A DNA stretch of 54,170 bases from a bacterium (GTDB lineage: Bacteria > Bacillota_I > Bacilli_A > Izemoplasmatales > UBA1188): the NCBI GenBank assembly GCA_017541975.1, contig JAFXYB010000025.1:1-54170 (forward strand), read 5' to 3'. Shown piece by piece: positions 26,854 through 35,784 of this stretch. The notes beneath the pieces were generated by a model. It was given only the letters and a program-made list of their open reading frames with translations. It searched no databases and had not been told where the DNA came from. A program made the position numbers and the translations under genes. The stretch's first letter is position 1, and every line of letters starts with the position of its first letter.

Positions 26854-27630
26854 ATGAAAATTACACTAATTACTGGCGGTTCTGGTGGACTTGGAAAAGA
26901 ATTTGCTAAACTATTCTTAAAAGATGGTAATAATTGCTTATTAGTTGGATCTAATAAAGAAAGATTAGAAAATGCTAAAGAGGAATTAAAAGATATCAAT
27001 AAGGATATGATAATCGATACATTTGTATGCGATTTATCTAATCCAAGTGAATATAAAAATATTAAAGAATATACTGATAGCAAGGGATACTTCGTTAATT
27101 ATCTCATCAATAACGCAGGTACTGGTGATCGATGTGATTTTATTGAAATGGATCCAGATAAACAAGTTAGAATCAACAATCTAAATATCAATTCTGTCGT
27201 ATATCTTACAAAAGTATATTTAGATGATATGGTTAAAAATAATGAAGGTCATATCGTAAATATCGGTTCTATTGCTGGATATGTACCAGGCCCTTATATG
27301 TCTACATATCATGCATCAAAAGCTTATCTCGTAAACTTTGGAGAAGCTGTTGCTTATGAACTTAGAAAAACAAATGTGCATCTCTTCACATATAACCCTG
27401 GACCATTTGAATCTAATTTTGTGAATGTTGCCCATAATGATTATACTTTTAGTAAGATTAAACCAATGAAAGTTGATAAAGTTGCTGAATATGGTTACAA
27501 AATGATGAATAAAGGAAAGGTAAGAAAGATAATTGGCTTTAAAAATAAACTAACTTGTTTCGTGCCAAGATTCTTCCCAATTAGATTTGTGACTAAGATT
27601 AGTGCAAGTCAAATAAAAGGTAAAGAATAA
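26854..27630 (+). CDS. Short-chain dehydrogenase/reductase (SDR)
   Basis: A 258-aa classical SDR with a Rossmann fold. The NAD(P)-binding TGGSGGLGKEF is at residues 7-17, NNAG near residue 87, and the catalytic Ser-Tyr-Lys set is NIGSIAGY and YHASK near residue 152. The substrate is unknown; the basic C-terminal tail (CFVPRFFPIRF) resembles the membrane-associating end of DltE/YqjQ-like SDRs. Its last 80 bases are repeated, with changes, at 32444-32527. Confidence 0.9.
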   Translation: MKITLITGGSGGLGKEFAKLFLKDGNNCLLVGSNKERLENAKEELKDINKDMIIDTFVCDLSNPSEYKNIKEYTDSKGYFVNYLINNAGTGDRCDFIEMDPDKQVRINNLNINSVVYLTKVYLDDMVKNNEGHIVNIGSIAGYVPGPYMSTYHASKAYLVNFGEAVAYELRKTNVHLFTYNPGPFESNFVNVAHNDYTFSKIKPMKVDKVAEYGYKMMNKGKVRKIIGFKNKLTCFVPRFFPIRFVTKISASQIKGKE

Positions 27631-27631
27631 A

Positions 27632-27665
27632 ATTAATAGGGTCACCAAGCGGTGGCCCTATTAAT
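27632..27665. terminator. Bidirectional terminator between the SDR and BspA-like genes
   Basis: ATTAATAGGGTCACC-AAGC-GGTGGCCCTATTAAT forms a 15-bp stem with one G-T wobble, 2 bases after the SDR stop. Confidence 0.8.
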
Positions 27666-27683
27666 TTATATAACTTTATTGTG

Positions 27684-30600
27684 TTAATCCCATATCTTTG
27701 GGGACTCATCTAAATAATGCCAATAATTACCAGATACTTCTGGTTTTTGTTCAGAATAGAAATATATATCGTAGTTCATAGATTCTGAAAGCAGTTCAAT
27801 TGATGATGATTGGCTTTCCAATCCCAAATAATATATTTTAATGTCTGCGTGAAATGGTGCACTTTCAATTTTTTCTATGCTATTTGAAAGTACTACATAA
27901 TCTATTAGTTCACAATTAGAAAACGAAAGTGACCCAATTTTTTTAATACTACTTGTCATTATAATTCTTTTTAGATTTAAACAACCATTGAAGGCAGATC
28001 CGCCTATTGATTCTACACCATCAAGAAACCTAACAGATGTTATTGAAAAACAGCCAATAAAAGCATAATTATTTACCAAAGAAACGCTCCCTGGAATAAC
28101 AAGTTCGGTTACTAATTCATCATTTAAATAAAGATTATTTGCATAACTCAATGGATTTGAAGTTGAATTGCAAAAATCTATACTGCACCATGATTCAATG
28201 CTTGAAATGATTACTTTGTTTAATGATATACAATTTTGAAATGCATATTCACCTACTGATTCAATACTATTTGGAACAACAATGGTTTCAAGCGATGAGC
28301 AATTATAGAAGGCAAGATCTTCTATTGACGTAATGCTATTTGGAATAACGACAGATTTGAGCGATGAAAAACTATAAAATGCAAAATCTTTTATTGTGGA
28401 AATCCCGTTTGGAATAATAAGATCAGTTATTAATTTATCATTTAAGTATAAATTGCAATCATTACATAATGGATTTGAATATCTATTTTCAAAATCTATA
28501 TTAAGCCAAGATTCAATGCTTGAAATATTGACTCTACTTAAAGACGATTGATTAATGAAAGCATTGTTTCCAATTGATACAATGCTGTTTGGGATAGTAA
28601 TAGTTTTAAGCGATGAGCAATAATAAAAAGCATGTGTTCCAATTATCGAAATATTGCTAGGAATAGATACAGATACTAAAGGAAGTTTATAGAAGGCATA
28701 GTTACCAATAGATGTAATACCATTTGGAATAGTTATTATAGTGTTATTACCAATATAAGAAACTAGTTCCACATTATCTTCACTTGTGTATACCACATAT
28801 TCATTTGAAATTATAGATTGTTTAGACTTGGATTCATCATCTATTACTTCTTTTGCATAATATGCTACATATCCATTATCAGTTGAGCCGATAGTTAAAT
28901 CTAAACTAGATTTATTTATTACTTCTACAAGTCTAAAGCAAACATTAAATGCTTCTTTTCCTATATATGTTATATTCTTCGGAATTAATATTGATGTTAA
29001 AGATGCACAATTATAAAATGTATACTGTTCAATTCTAGTTATTGCATCTGGTATTTTCATGTTCTTTAAAGAATAGCAACCATAGAACGCATAATCACCA
29101 ATTGCTTTAACACCACTTAGAAGACCGAGAGAATCTAAGGATTTACAATTAAAAAACGCATGCGAACCAATAGAGATTACGCTATCAGGAATAATAATAT
29201 TTTTTAGCAATAAGCAATTAGAAAATGCATAATTTTTGATGGTTGTAACACTGGTAGGGATAACAACAGATTCTATTGAACAGCCTGAAAACAAGCATTT
29301 CTCAATCGTCTCTATGCCTTCTGGAATTATGATATTACTACATAATTCATTATTTATGTAAAGATTATGAGCCGATAATAAAGGATTTGCACTTTCATTA
29401 GCAAACTTTAAATTAAGCCACGATTCCAAACTCGATACATTTACTCTCTCTAAACATGTACAGTTCACAAAGGCATATTGTTTTATTGACAAGATGTTTG
29501 AAGGAAGTGTTAAATCAGTTAATAATTCACCATTTAAATACAAATTTTGTGCGTAGTAAAGAGGATTTGACACCGAACTTTCGAAATCAATATTGCACCA
29601 TGATTCCAAGCTTGAAATATCAACTCTTTTCAATTTTGAACAATCATAAAAAGCACTTATTTTAATTATATTTACATTACCTAGCATATTTATTGACTCT
29701 AGGTGGTTACAATGGTAGAATGAATATTCACCAATTGATGTTATATCGTGGGTAATGCTTATTGATATTAATGGCGAATACTCATAAAAAGCATAATCAT
29801 TTATCGTTTCTATACTTTCTGGTATTTCTAAATTTGTTATTAATTCATCGTTCAAATAAAGAGCTTTAGAAAATGCAATTGGGTTTGAACTAAGATCAGC
29901 AAACCTTATATTTAACCACGATTCTATGCTTGAAATATCAACTCTTTTCAATTTTGAACAACCATAAAAAGCGTTGTTACCTATTGAAACAACATTATCT
30001 GAAATATAGATTGATAAAATGCTGTTGCATCTATAAAATCCAGATTCCTTTATCTTTTTTACTGGCTTATCGTTGTAGGATGTTGGAATAACGATTTCTT
30101 CATATTTATAGTCTTTTTTTCCTGAAACGATGTAATATGACTTGTCTTCTGATAATTCAAATACAAGGCCATCAATATATGAAAGTGAATCTATTATTTC
30201 TTCTTCTTTGTGACCACATCTTGAACATATTCTTTCTCTTTTACCATTATTAGTATCAGTAGGTTCATTAACTGTAACCCATTTAGAATAGTTGTGTCCT
30301 AAAGCTTCAATACTTCTTGTTTCACTTTCTCCACATGAACATATTCTTTCTTCTACTCCATCCTCTGTGCAAGATGGATTCTTTGTAGTATGCCATGAAC
30401 CATATTCATGTATATGTTCTGTGGTTATATTCTCTTGAGTTGTGGTAATTATTTCTTGTGTAGTAGTTGGTTTGTTGTAGGTTGTAGTAGTTGTAGGAAT
30501 ATCCTCTTTTGTATTAGTTATTTCTTTATTAGATGTTGTACTGCTACTATTGTTATCTATTGTTGTAGTAGTTGCACTATCTTTAGTCGTAGTTAAAGAA

Positions 30601-30686
30601 GTTGTACTAGTAGTATTATCGTTTGTACAACCAATGATTATTAGCAATAAGGATAGAATTAATACCATTATTCTTGTGTGTTTCAT
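27684..30686 (-). CDS. BspA-like leucine-rich-repeat surface lipoprotein
   Basis: A 1000-aa lipoprotein. The signal peptide has lipobox IIIGC (Cys near residue 19), followed by a Thr/Ser-rich spacer of about 70 residues. Two tandem small Cys modules follow (HEYGSWHTTKNPSCTEDG and HNYSKWVTVNEPTDTNNG, each with a CxC or CxxC pair), then LRR_5 repeats to the C-terminus. Five longer blocks of the form SSIESWLNIDF...NPL...LYLNDELVTDLIIP recur between about residues 245 and 870. Such proteins bind host or polymer surfaces in gut and oral bacteria. It follows the hydrolase by 13 bases and so shares its transcript. Confidence 0.93.
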   Translation of the reverse strand: MKHTRIMVLILSLLLIIIGCTNDNTTSTTSLTTTKDSATTTTIDNNSSSTTSNKEITNTKEDIPTTTTTYNKPTTTQEIITTTQENITTEHIHEYGSWHTTKNPSCTEDGVEERICSCGESETRSIEALGHNYSKWVTVNEPTDTNNGKRERICSRCGHKEEEIIDSLSYIDGLVFELSEDKSYYIVSGKKDYKYEEIVIPTSYNDKPVKKIKESGFYRCNSILSIYISDNVVSIGNNAFYGCSKLKRVDISSIESWLNIRFADLSSNPIAFSKALYLNDELITNLEIPESIETINDYAFYEYSPLISISITHDITSIGEYSFYHCNHLESINMLGNVNIIKISAFYDCSKLKRVDISSLESWCNIDFESSVSNPLYYAQNLYLNGELLTDLTLPSNILSIKQYAFVNCTCLERVNVSSLESWLNLKFANESANPLLSAHNLYINNELCSNIIIPEGIETIEKCLFSGCSIESVVIPTSVTTIKNYAFSNCLLLKNIIIPDSVISIGSHAFFNCKSLDSLGLLSGVKAIGDYAFYGCYSLKNMKIPDAITRIEQYTFYNCASLTSILIPKNITYIGKEAFNVCFRLVEVINKSSLDLTIGSTDNGYVAYYAKEVIDDESKSKQSIISNEYVVYTSEDNVELVSYIGNNTIITIPNGITSIGNYAFYKLPLVSVSIPSNISIIGTHAFYYCSSLKTITIPNSIVSIGNNAFINQSSLSRVNISSIESWLNIDFENRYSNPLCNDCNLYLNDKLITDLIIPNGISTIKDFAFYSFSSLKSVVIPNSITSIEDLAFYNCSSLETIVVPNSIESVGEYAFQNCISLNKVIISSIESWCSIDFCNSTSNPLSYANNLYLNDELVTELVIPGSVSLVNNYAFIGCFSITSVRFLDGVESIGGSAFNGCLNLKRIIMTSSIKKIGSLSFSNCELIDYVVLSNSIEKIESAPFHADIKIYYLGLESQSSSIELLSESMNYDIYFYSEQKPEVSGNYWHYLDESPKIWD
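28080..29945 (-). repeat. Five intragenic copies of the 'SSIESW...NPL...LYLNDEL' block
   Basis: Within the BspA-like gene, blocks encoding about 45 residues (starting SSIESW or SSLESW and ending in LxIP) occur five times: near 29940-29805, 29610-29480, 29430-29300, 28520-28395 and 28205-28075. They alternate with ordinary 23-residue LRR_5 units. Protein similarity is high and DNA similarity moderate, so the array could recombine. Confidence 0.75.
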
Positions 30687-30699
30687 AATTTATGAACCT

Positions 30700-32346
30700 C
30701 TATGAGTTGTTGTTCAAGAAGTTTGATAAGGCTGTGTAATAAGCTTGAACATCTAGATGATTTGAATCATTGAAATCTGACAAGTGACCCATATCAGAAT
30801 GTGATAGATAATTAATTTTCACAAATGAAATTAAGTTATTCGTATCGTTAGAGATGGTATTACATTCATCACAATTATCGTAACATGTAAAATTATCCTT
30901 AGATAATTGGTATAATTTACATCCATGATTAATAGTTACAAGTTCATCATATTTTGAATACACTAACAATGTTTTTGTTATTGAATGAACAGGATTGCTA
31001 ACATAATAATACGGTGATATTGCGTTCAAATCATTATCATTTGCACTATTAGTGCCAGTAGCAAGATGATTTATAACATAGGTTGAATCACTTGGAATTA
31101 TATAACTATTAAAAAGTGTCGGGCCGGCTTCAGATATTACTCCAATAACATCATTTGAGTTCTCTAATAATTGAGAATAGTCAAGGTTCTTATATAATAG
31201 AGAAAGATGGCCCCCGGCACTATATCCCATTAAATAAATAGTGCAACTAGTAATCATATTTTTGATATATCCAACCACATCATCTATGTCTTGAAGCATT
31301 TCAACATATGAACTAGCCACCAAAGTACTATTTGTATTTCCAAAAACAAGCAGTCTATAATCTATATCAACATATATACAATTATTTAAAAGTAGAAACA
31401 CACCAGTTCCTTTATCTGTATATTTTCTTTGATTATAAAAAGGTTTATTATCATTTTCAGAATCTAAACTTGTTGTCCAACTTCCTCCATGCACAAAAAT
31501 CACAACATTATAGTGGTTTTCAGCGTTGTAACCTGCAGGATAGTATATATCAAAGAGAAATGGATAATGAAGATAGTCTTCATTAAGAACCTCGCCATTG
31601 TATGGCACATTTTCAATACCGTTACAAACGTATACTTGTTTATTTTTTGTCTTTGTAGTAAAACCTTCGGTGTATGAATACGTTATAGAATACGCACCAT
31701 TTATTTGATTGTTGAAGAAACCTGTTTGTATACATTTCGTTGTGCAGAGGTCTAATTCTATATCTTCATTTTGATCATTTTTATAGATCCTTTTTGCTTC
31801 TCTTATTATCAAGCTTTGATTAGTTAAAACAATATTATTTATCTCGACTATAATTGCATGCAATTTTCTATATGTAATAACATAATAAGCATTGCTCATA
31901 TCCAATAAAGTATAATTTCTTGGATCTTCACCTGCTATCCTTAATTTGAATATTGCGTAACCAGTGTCTAAATATGATAAATCTATCGGATTACTGGTAT
32001 TGGTATTGTCGATAAGTGGCACACGATATAAACTATTTTCCATAATTAGTTGTATAGGTGATGAAGTATTATTAAAAGGGACTACATCATATAGTCCAAC
32101 ATTAACTGTGCCAGGAATTAATAAATTTAGAGAAAGAATCGTACTTTTATCCAAATTTGTAACTTGAGATATTATTGAATTTACATTTATACTTGCACAA
32201 AATTCATATATTGTGCCGAAATTTAATCCAAATCCAGTTAATGAAGGATCACTTATTGGAGTAGAACTATTTTGAATACAAGTTTCATAGCTTGCCTCAG
32301 TGGAAACTGAAAATTGTTGAGATTCATAGTTATTTAAATTGGACAT
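30700..32346 (-). CDS. Alpha/beta hydrolase (esterase/lipase type) with a large N-terminal domain
   Basis: A 548-aa protein. The C-terminal half is an alpha/beta hydrolase: oxyanion motif VIFVHGGSW near residue 285, nucleophile elbow GYSAGGHLSLL (Ser near residue 375), acid candidate VYSKYDELV, and His candidate HSDMGHLSD near the end. This matches BD-FAE-like carboxylesterases. The N-terminal 240 residues look beta-rich (GAYSITYSYTEG) and are not recognised. No signal peptide is seen, although the downstream co-transcribed gene is a surface lipoprotein. AAGGAG supports the start. Its coding strand looks less purine-rich than its housekeeping neighbours, consistent with transfer. Confidence 0.85.
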   Translation of the reverse strand: MSNLNNYESQQFSVSTEASYETCIQNSSTPISDPSLTGFGLNFGTIYEFCASINVNSIISQVTNLDKSTILSLNLLIPGTVNVGLYDVVPFNNTSSPIQLIMENSLYRVPLIDNTNTSNPIDLSYLDTGYAIFKLRIAGEDPRNYTLLDMSNAYYVITYRKLHAIIVEINNIVLTNQSLIIREAKRIYKNDQNEDIELDLCTTKCIQTGFFNNQINGAYSITYSYTEGFTTKTKNKQVYVCNGIENVPYNGEVLNEDYLHYPFLFDIYYPAGYNAENHYNVVIFVHGGSWTTSLDSENDNKPFYNQRKYTDKGTGVFLLLNNCIYVDIDYRLLVFGNTNSTLVASSYVEMLQDIDDVVGYIKNMITSCTIYLMGYSAGGHLSLLYKNLDYSQLLENSNDVIGVISEAGPTLFNSYIIPSDSTYVINHLATGTNSANDNDLNAISPYYYVSNPVHSITKTLLVYSKYDELVTINHGCKLYQLSKDNFTCYDNCDECNTISNDTNNLISFVKINYLSHSDMGHLSDFNDSNHLDVQAYYTALSNFLNNNS

Positions 32347-32391
32347 TATTTTCTCCTTAAATATCTATTGAAAGATTACATTCTTAATTAT

Positions 32392-32420
32392 ATTTTACAA
32401 TATTTTTGATATATTGTAAA
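32392..32420 (-). promoter_or_regulatory. Promoter of the hydrolase-BspA operon, overlapped by a perfect 10-bp inverted repeat
   Basis: On the minus strand TTTACA (32420-32415), a 17-base spacer and TAAAAT (32397-32392) form a sigma-A promoter. TTTACAATAT and ATATTGTAAA (32394-32403 and 32411-32420) are perfect inverted repeats with a 7-base spacer. They span the interval from -35 to -10 and are a plausible operator for a dimeric repressor. Confidence 0.6.
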
Positions 32421-32443
32421 CTTAAACAATTTAATAAGAATAG

Positions 32444-32527
32444 GTAACTTGTTTCGTGCCAAGATTCTTCCCAATCAGATTTGTGACTATGTGTAGTGCC
32501 GGTCAAATAAAAGGTAAGGCAAAATAA
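32444..32527 (+). pseudogene. 3' remnant of a second SDR gene copy
   Basis: The plus strand encodes VTCFVPRFFPIRFVTMCSAG and continues QIKGKAK then stop. It matches the last 27 residues of the SDR at 26854-27630 (TCFVPRFFPIRFVTKISASQIKGKE), with matching frame and stop position. By eye about 64 of the first 70 bases agree. A TAG lies directly before it in frame, and no further SDR sequence is upstream. It is followed by its own terminator. It is a gene tail left by rearrangement, and not a functional ORF. Confidence 0.88.
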
Positions 32528-32551
32528 AAACCAGCTTATGCTGGTTTTTTT
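32526..32551. terminator. Bidirectional terminator after the SDR remnant
   Basis: AAAAACCAGC-TTAT-GCTGGTTTTT is a perfect 10-bp stem. It ends the minus-strand gene at 32553 and was presumably the original terminator of the lost SDR copy. Confidence 0.9.
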
Positions 32552-32552
32552 A

Positions 32553-32993
32553 TTATTTATCTCCGTCTTCGCTATCGAAGTCACATTGATATTCGTTAAG
32601 ATTGTCTTTAATCTTCTCTCTTGCCTCGTCAATGTATCCTTCAGGAGTGTTATTACTTTTGAAGATATAGTAGATTGGGATAGTTAGGAATAATACCCAT
32701 AGTGGATGCCATAGAGATATTCCGGCAGTTTGAAGAATAATACAAAGCACAACATAAAATAGTGCAATAAATACTGGATATGAGATAGTGAATTTCTTTA
32801 AGCCTACTATTACATATTCGAATGGTATTACTAGGAATACTAAAAGAGATATAAGATAAGGATGTTCTACTGATTCAACAAAGTTATCTAGAATATAGGC
32901 GAGAATGAAATATATGATTACGCAGATGGTTGGAATAGCCGCAACCCATTTGTATTGAAGCCTTCTTTTGGCTTTTTCTTTTTCGTTTAACAT
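32553..32993 (-). CDS. Small membrane protein with four predicted helices, unknown
   Basis: A 146-aa protein with a basic N-terminus (KEKAKRRLQYK), hydrophobic segments at about residues 16-34, 43-65, 70-90 and 93-110, and an acidic C-terminal tail (CDFDSEDGDK). It resembles generic small 2TM/4TM proteins and I assign no function. It has a strong AAAGGAGG site and starts 13 bases after the degenerate GGDEF-EAL protein gene, as the last gene of the rdgB operon. Confidence 0.7.
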   Translation of the reverse strand: MLNEKEKAKRRLQYKWVAAIPTICVIIYFILAYILDNFVESVEHPYLISLLVFLVIPFEYVIVGLKKFTISYPVFIALFYVVLCIILQTAGISLWHPLWVLFLTIPIYYIFKSNNTPEGYIDEAREKIKDNLNEYQCDFDSEDGDK

Positions 32994-33006
32994 AAAAGTC
33001 CTCCTT

Positions 33007-35784
33007 TTATAGTTTCTTTATTTTTTCTTTTGTGTACACTTTATAAGTGCTTCTGAATGATAATGTTTTATTTATATGGCTACCTTCAGTGATGATTATT
33101 TCTTTTTTCTTATAGGTGATGAGACCATTTAATAGGTATTCTATATATTTATCATCATCTTTGTTTGATATAAATATTATATCATATTTATCATAGCTAG
33201 ATAAATCAGAGAAGGATTCAAAGGTTGTCGCAAGTTTGATACCGAGGTTAGTAATCGATGCGATTCCTCTTAGGTAGTCGTGGTTCTGTTTAGACTCAGT
33301 ATAGAATATAATCCTATTTCTCATCGGATAGTTTTTGTATAATGATTGAAATTTTTTGATGAAATTTGGATTTGTGATACTCTCTTTATGTACTGGGATG
33401 ATAAAACGAAGATTCTCGTTGAAAGTTTTCGCATCAGCGAATACTTTTTCAAGAAGAATCGTATCCGCTCTTGATTCTAAATCAGACATCAAAAGAATTC
33501 TTTCGTAGATACTATATGGAATATCATATGGAAGAGTGAGTTTAGGGAAGAAATAGTGGATACTGTTTTCTTCTTCATCGATGATTGGATAATAATCTAC
33601 TTCAAATGAACCGCTTTTTAATCTTCTTTCTATTTCATATGAATATGTTTTAAATACTGCATAGTCTTTCTTTTCTTCATTATCTAGAATGATAAAATCA
33701 TTCTTGATAGTTGAGAATAAAAAGCCATATTCGATGATATCTTTTATTTCAGTGAAGGTTTTGTTTTTTAGAGATTTTGAGGCAAAACCTGTGATTTTAT
33801 TTTCTCTTAGAGTATATGAATATTTATATAGTAGTTTGATTTTATCAGCTATTCTTTTATAGAGTGATTCAATAGTTCTTTTATCTACAGAATAAAGGAG
33901 ATATAGAAAATGGTTTTCGCCAAGATAATAGAGGATTGAGCTCTTTGATTCTTCTTGAAGAAGATTATAGAGTGATTGAAGTTTATTATCGCGTCTTGAA
34001 AGAGAGTCCCCATCTTCAATGATAGAGATATTTAAGCCCATACAAGCGAAACTATCATCTCTTTTTTCTATTTCATCTTTTAGATGATTGATATTTTTAA
34101 ATGAAAGACCTGAGGTGTTATAGAATGATGTGTATAATTCTTTTTGTGCTTCTCTTTCACCAACATCACTTATTTTGATATAGATGACAGAATCATAGAT
34201 GAATACTTTGAATTCTATTTCTTTTCTTGTATCACCGACTAGAATTGGGATTATTTTTGATTCTATAGATAATAATTCATGAGGGTAGATTGGTGTTATG
34301 AAGAATTCAATGAAATCTTCATACTTTATGATACTATCTTTGATATCAAATAGTTCTTTAGCATATTTGTTTAAAAATTCTACATAGCCGTTTTCTATTT
34401 TGATATAACCTTCTTTATCTTTTGATAATGAATCTAAGATAGCGTTTGTGGAAGCGCTTGCCTTAACGATTATTGATAATTTTTCAAACATTTCAGTTAA
34501 AGCATCTTTTAATGCTAGATATGCTTTATCGTATTTTGCGCTATAACTTACGATGAAATAACCATAGTTAGTATTTACCGATTTCATAACGTAAGCTTTT
34601 ACTTTATGGTTTATTTTTTCAAGTTTATTTGAATAATAATAATCGAATTCTGTATCTTCATTAATATCGAAGAAAGTTAAAAGATTATTGGTTTTTAAAT
34701 AATCGAATGATAGTTCTTTTTCTTTGAGTTGTGTGTTATTGAAGATTGAATAAAGGTATCCGCTACTTCCTCTTTCAATGAAGATTAGTTCTTCTTTTTC
34801 TATAGTGTTTAAAAGTTTAAAGAATTTATTGGCGATATTTTTATTCTTATCATATTTAGTAAGAGGATAAGAAAGAGATGCCATAATTGATTGAATTATA
34901 GCGAATAGTTCGTTTTCTTTTTTTCTAAAATATGTTGGCTTGATTGATTCAAGAGAACTATTGATATCGATTAGTTCATCTTCTTTACCCATTTCCTTTA
35001 GCAAAATTGATACAGCTTTTAGGAAGTTGTATCTATTTTGGCTTGATAGTCTTAAAGATGGTTTATCAATGAATTTGTGGTAAAAATTATAGGCCTCATC
35101 ATATCTTTTAAGTTTAATGTTGATGAGGATATATCTATCGAGGTATTTGTATTTGTTTACACTCTTTAGGAAGAATGATTCAAATGAACTTAAAGCTTCT
35201 GTGTATTTTCCACTATTATAGAAGAGGTCAGATTCTACTAAGAGGAAGATATCGTTCTTGTGAGAATGATCAACCATTGATGCATAGTCATAGGCATCTT
35301 TGGCTTCCTTGTATTTATCTACTTTTAGATATAATAGGGCGAGTTTTAAGTATTTGTTGATGAGACTATATCTTGAGATATTATCAACGATTGACTCTAG
35401 TGCTTCGATTGCTGGTGATATTTCATCTAAAGCTTCAAGAGCGATAGCTTTATAGAAAAGAATATTGGTTTTTTCTGTATCGCTAAGATTTGGAATTTCA
35501 CTCTTGATTTCTATTGTCTTTAAGAGTTCGTTATATTCTTCTAGTTTTAAAAGAGATGAGATCTTTTTATTGATTACAAAGAGTTTATCTTGATTGTTGG
35601 TGATTGAATCATAATATTCATCGATTACTTCTAAAATTGATTTGTAGTCGCCATCGCTTTCAAATTCTTGGATTAGCAAAACAAGAGATTTGAAAATCTC
35701 TTCTTTATTGTCATCCTTTTTGCCTTTATTTAAGGCGTCGATGGATTCTTCAATTTTAGATTCATCTTTGATTAATTCTTCCAT
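33007..35784 (-). CDS. TPR-GAF-PAS protein with degenerate GGDEF and EAL domains
   Basis: A 925-aa soluble protein. Residues 1-300 are TPR-like helices (YLKLALLYLKVDKYKEAKDA), about 310-450 look GAF-like and about 455-560 PAS-like (YIKIENGYVEFLNKYAKELF). Residues 590-700 align in pattern with GGDEF but have YYLGENHFLYLLY where GG(D/E)EF should be. Residues 715-925 follow an EAL fold (RRLKSGSFEVDYYPIID, as in RRLERGEFELYYQPIVD), but FFPKLTLP replaces the EAL/LLRW motif and the DDFG metal site is TTFE. It probably neither makes nor cleaves c-di-GMP; it may bind a ligand or partner. It overlaps the phosphoesterase gene by 13 bases. Confidence 0.75.
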   Translation of the reverse strand: MEELIKDESKIEESIDALNKGKKDDNKEEIFKSLVLLIQEFESDGDYKSILEVIDEYYDSITNNQDKLFVINKKISSLLKLEEYNELLKTIEIKSEIPNLSDTEKTNILFYKAIALEALDEISPAIEALESIVDNISRYSLINKYLKLALLYLKVDKYKEAKDAYDYASMVDHSHKNDIFLLVESDLFYNSGKYTEALSSFESFFLKSVNKYKYLDRYILINIKLKRYDEAYNFYHKFIDKPSLRLSSQNRYNFLKAVSILLKEMGKEDELIDINSSLESIKPTYFRKKENELFAIIQSIMASLSYPLTKYDKNKNIANKFFKLLNTIEKEELIFIERGSSGYLYSIFNNTQLKEKELSFDYLKTNNLLTFFDINEDTEFDYYYSNKLEKINHKVKAYVMKSVNTNYGYFIVSYSAKYDKAYLALKDALTEMFEKLSIIVKASASTNAILDSLSKDKEGYIKIENGYVEFLNKYAKELFDIKDSIIKYEDFIEFFITPIYPHELLSIESKIIPILVGDTRKEIEFKVFIYDSVIYIKISDVGEREAQKELYTSFYNTSGLSFKNINHLKDEIEKRDDSFACMGLNISIIEDGDSLSRRDNKLQSLYNLLQEESKSSILYYLGENHFLYLLYSVDKRTIESLYKRIADKIKLLYKYSYTLRENKITGFASKSLKNKTFTEIKDIIEYGFLFSTIKNDFIILDNEEKKDYAVFKTYSYEIERRLKSGSFEVDYYPIIDEEENSIHYFFPKLTLPYDIPYSIYERILLMSDLESRADTILLEKVFADAKTFNENLRFIIPVHKESITNPNFIKKFQSLYKNYPMRNRIIFYTESKQNHDYLRGIASITNLGIKLATTFESFSDLSSYDKYDIIFISNKDDDKYIEYLLNGLITYKKKEIIITEGSHINKTLSFRSTYKVYTKEKIKKL

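Noticed and set aside
27684-30686. Repeated blocks considered as a CRISPR-like or non-coding array
   Set aside because: The repeats are in frame, of protein LRR type with varying DNA sequence, and lie in one open reading frame.
32384-32632. 82-codon minus-strand ORF across the SDR remnant
   Set aside because: It runs through a terminator and the antisense of the SDR remnant, and overlaps the real 146-aa membrane protein in another frame.
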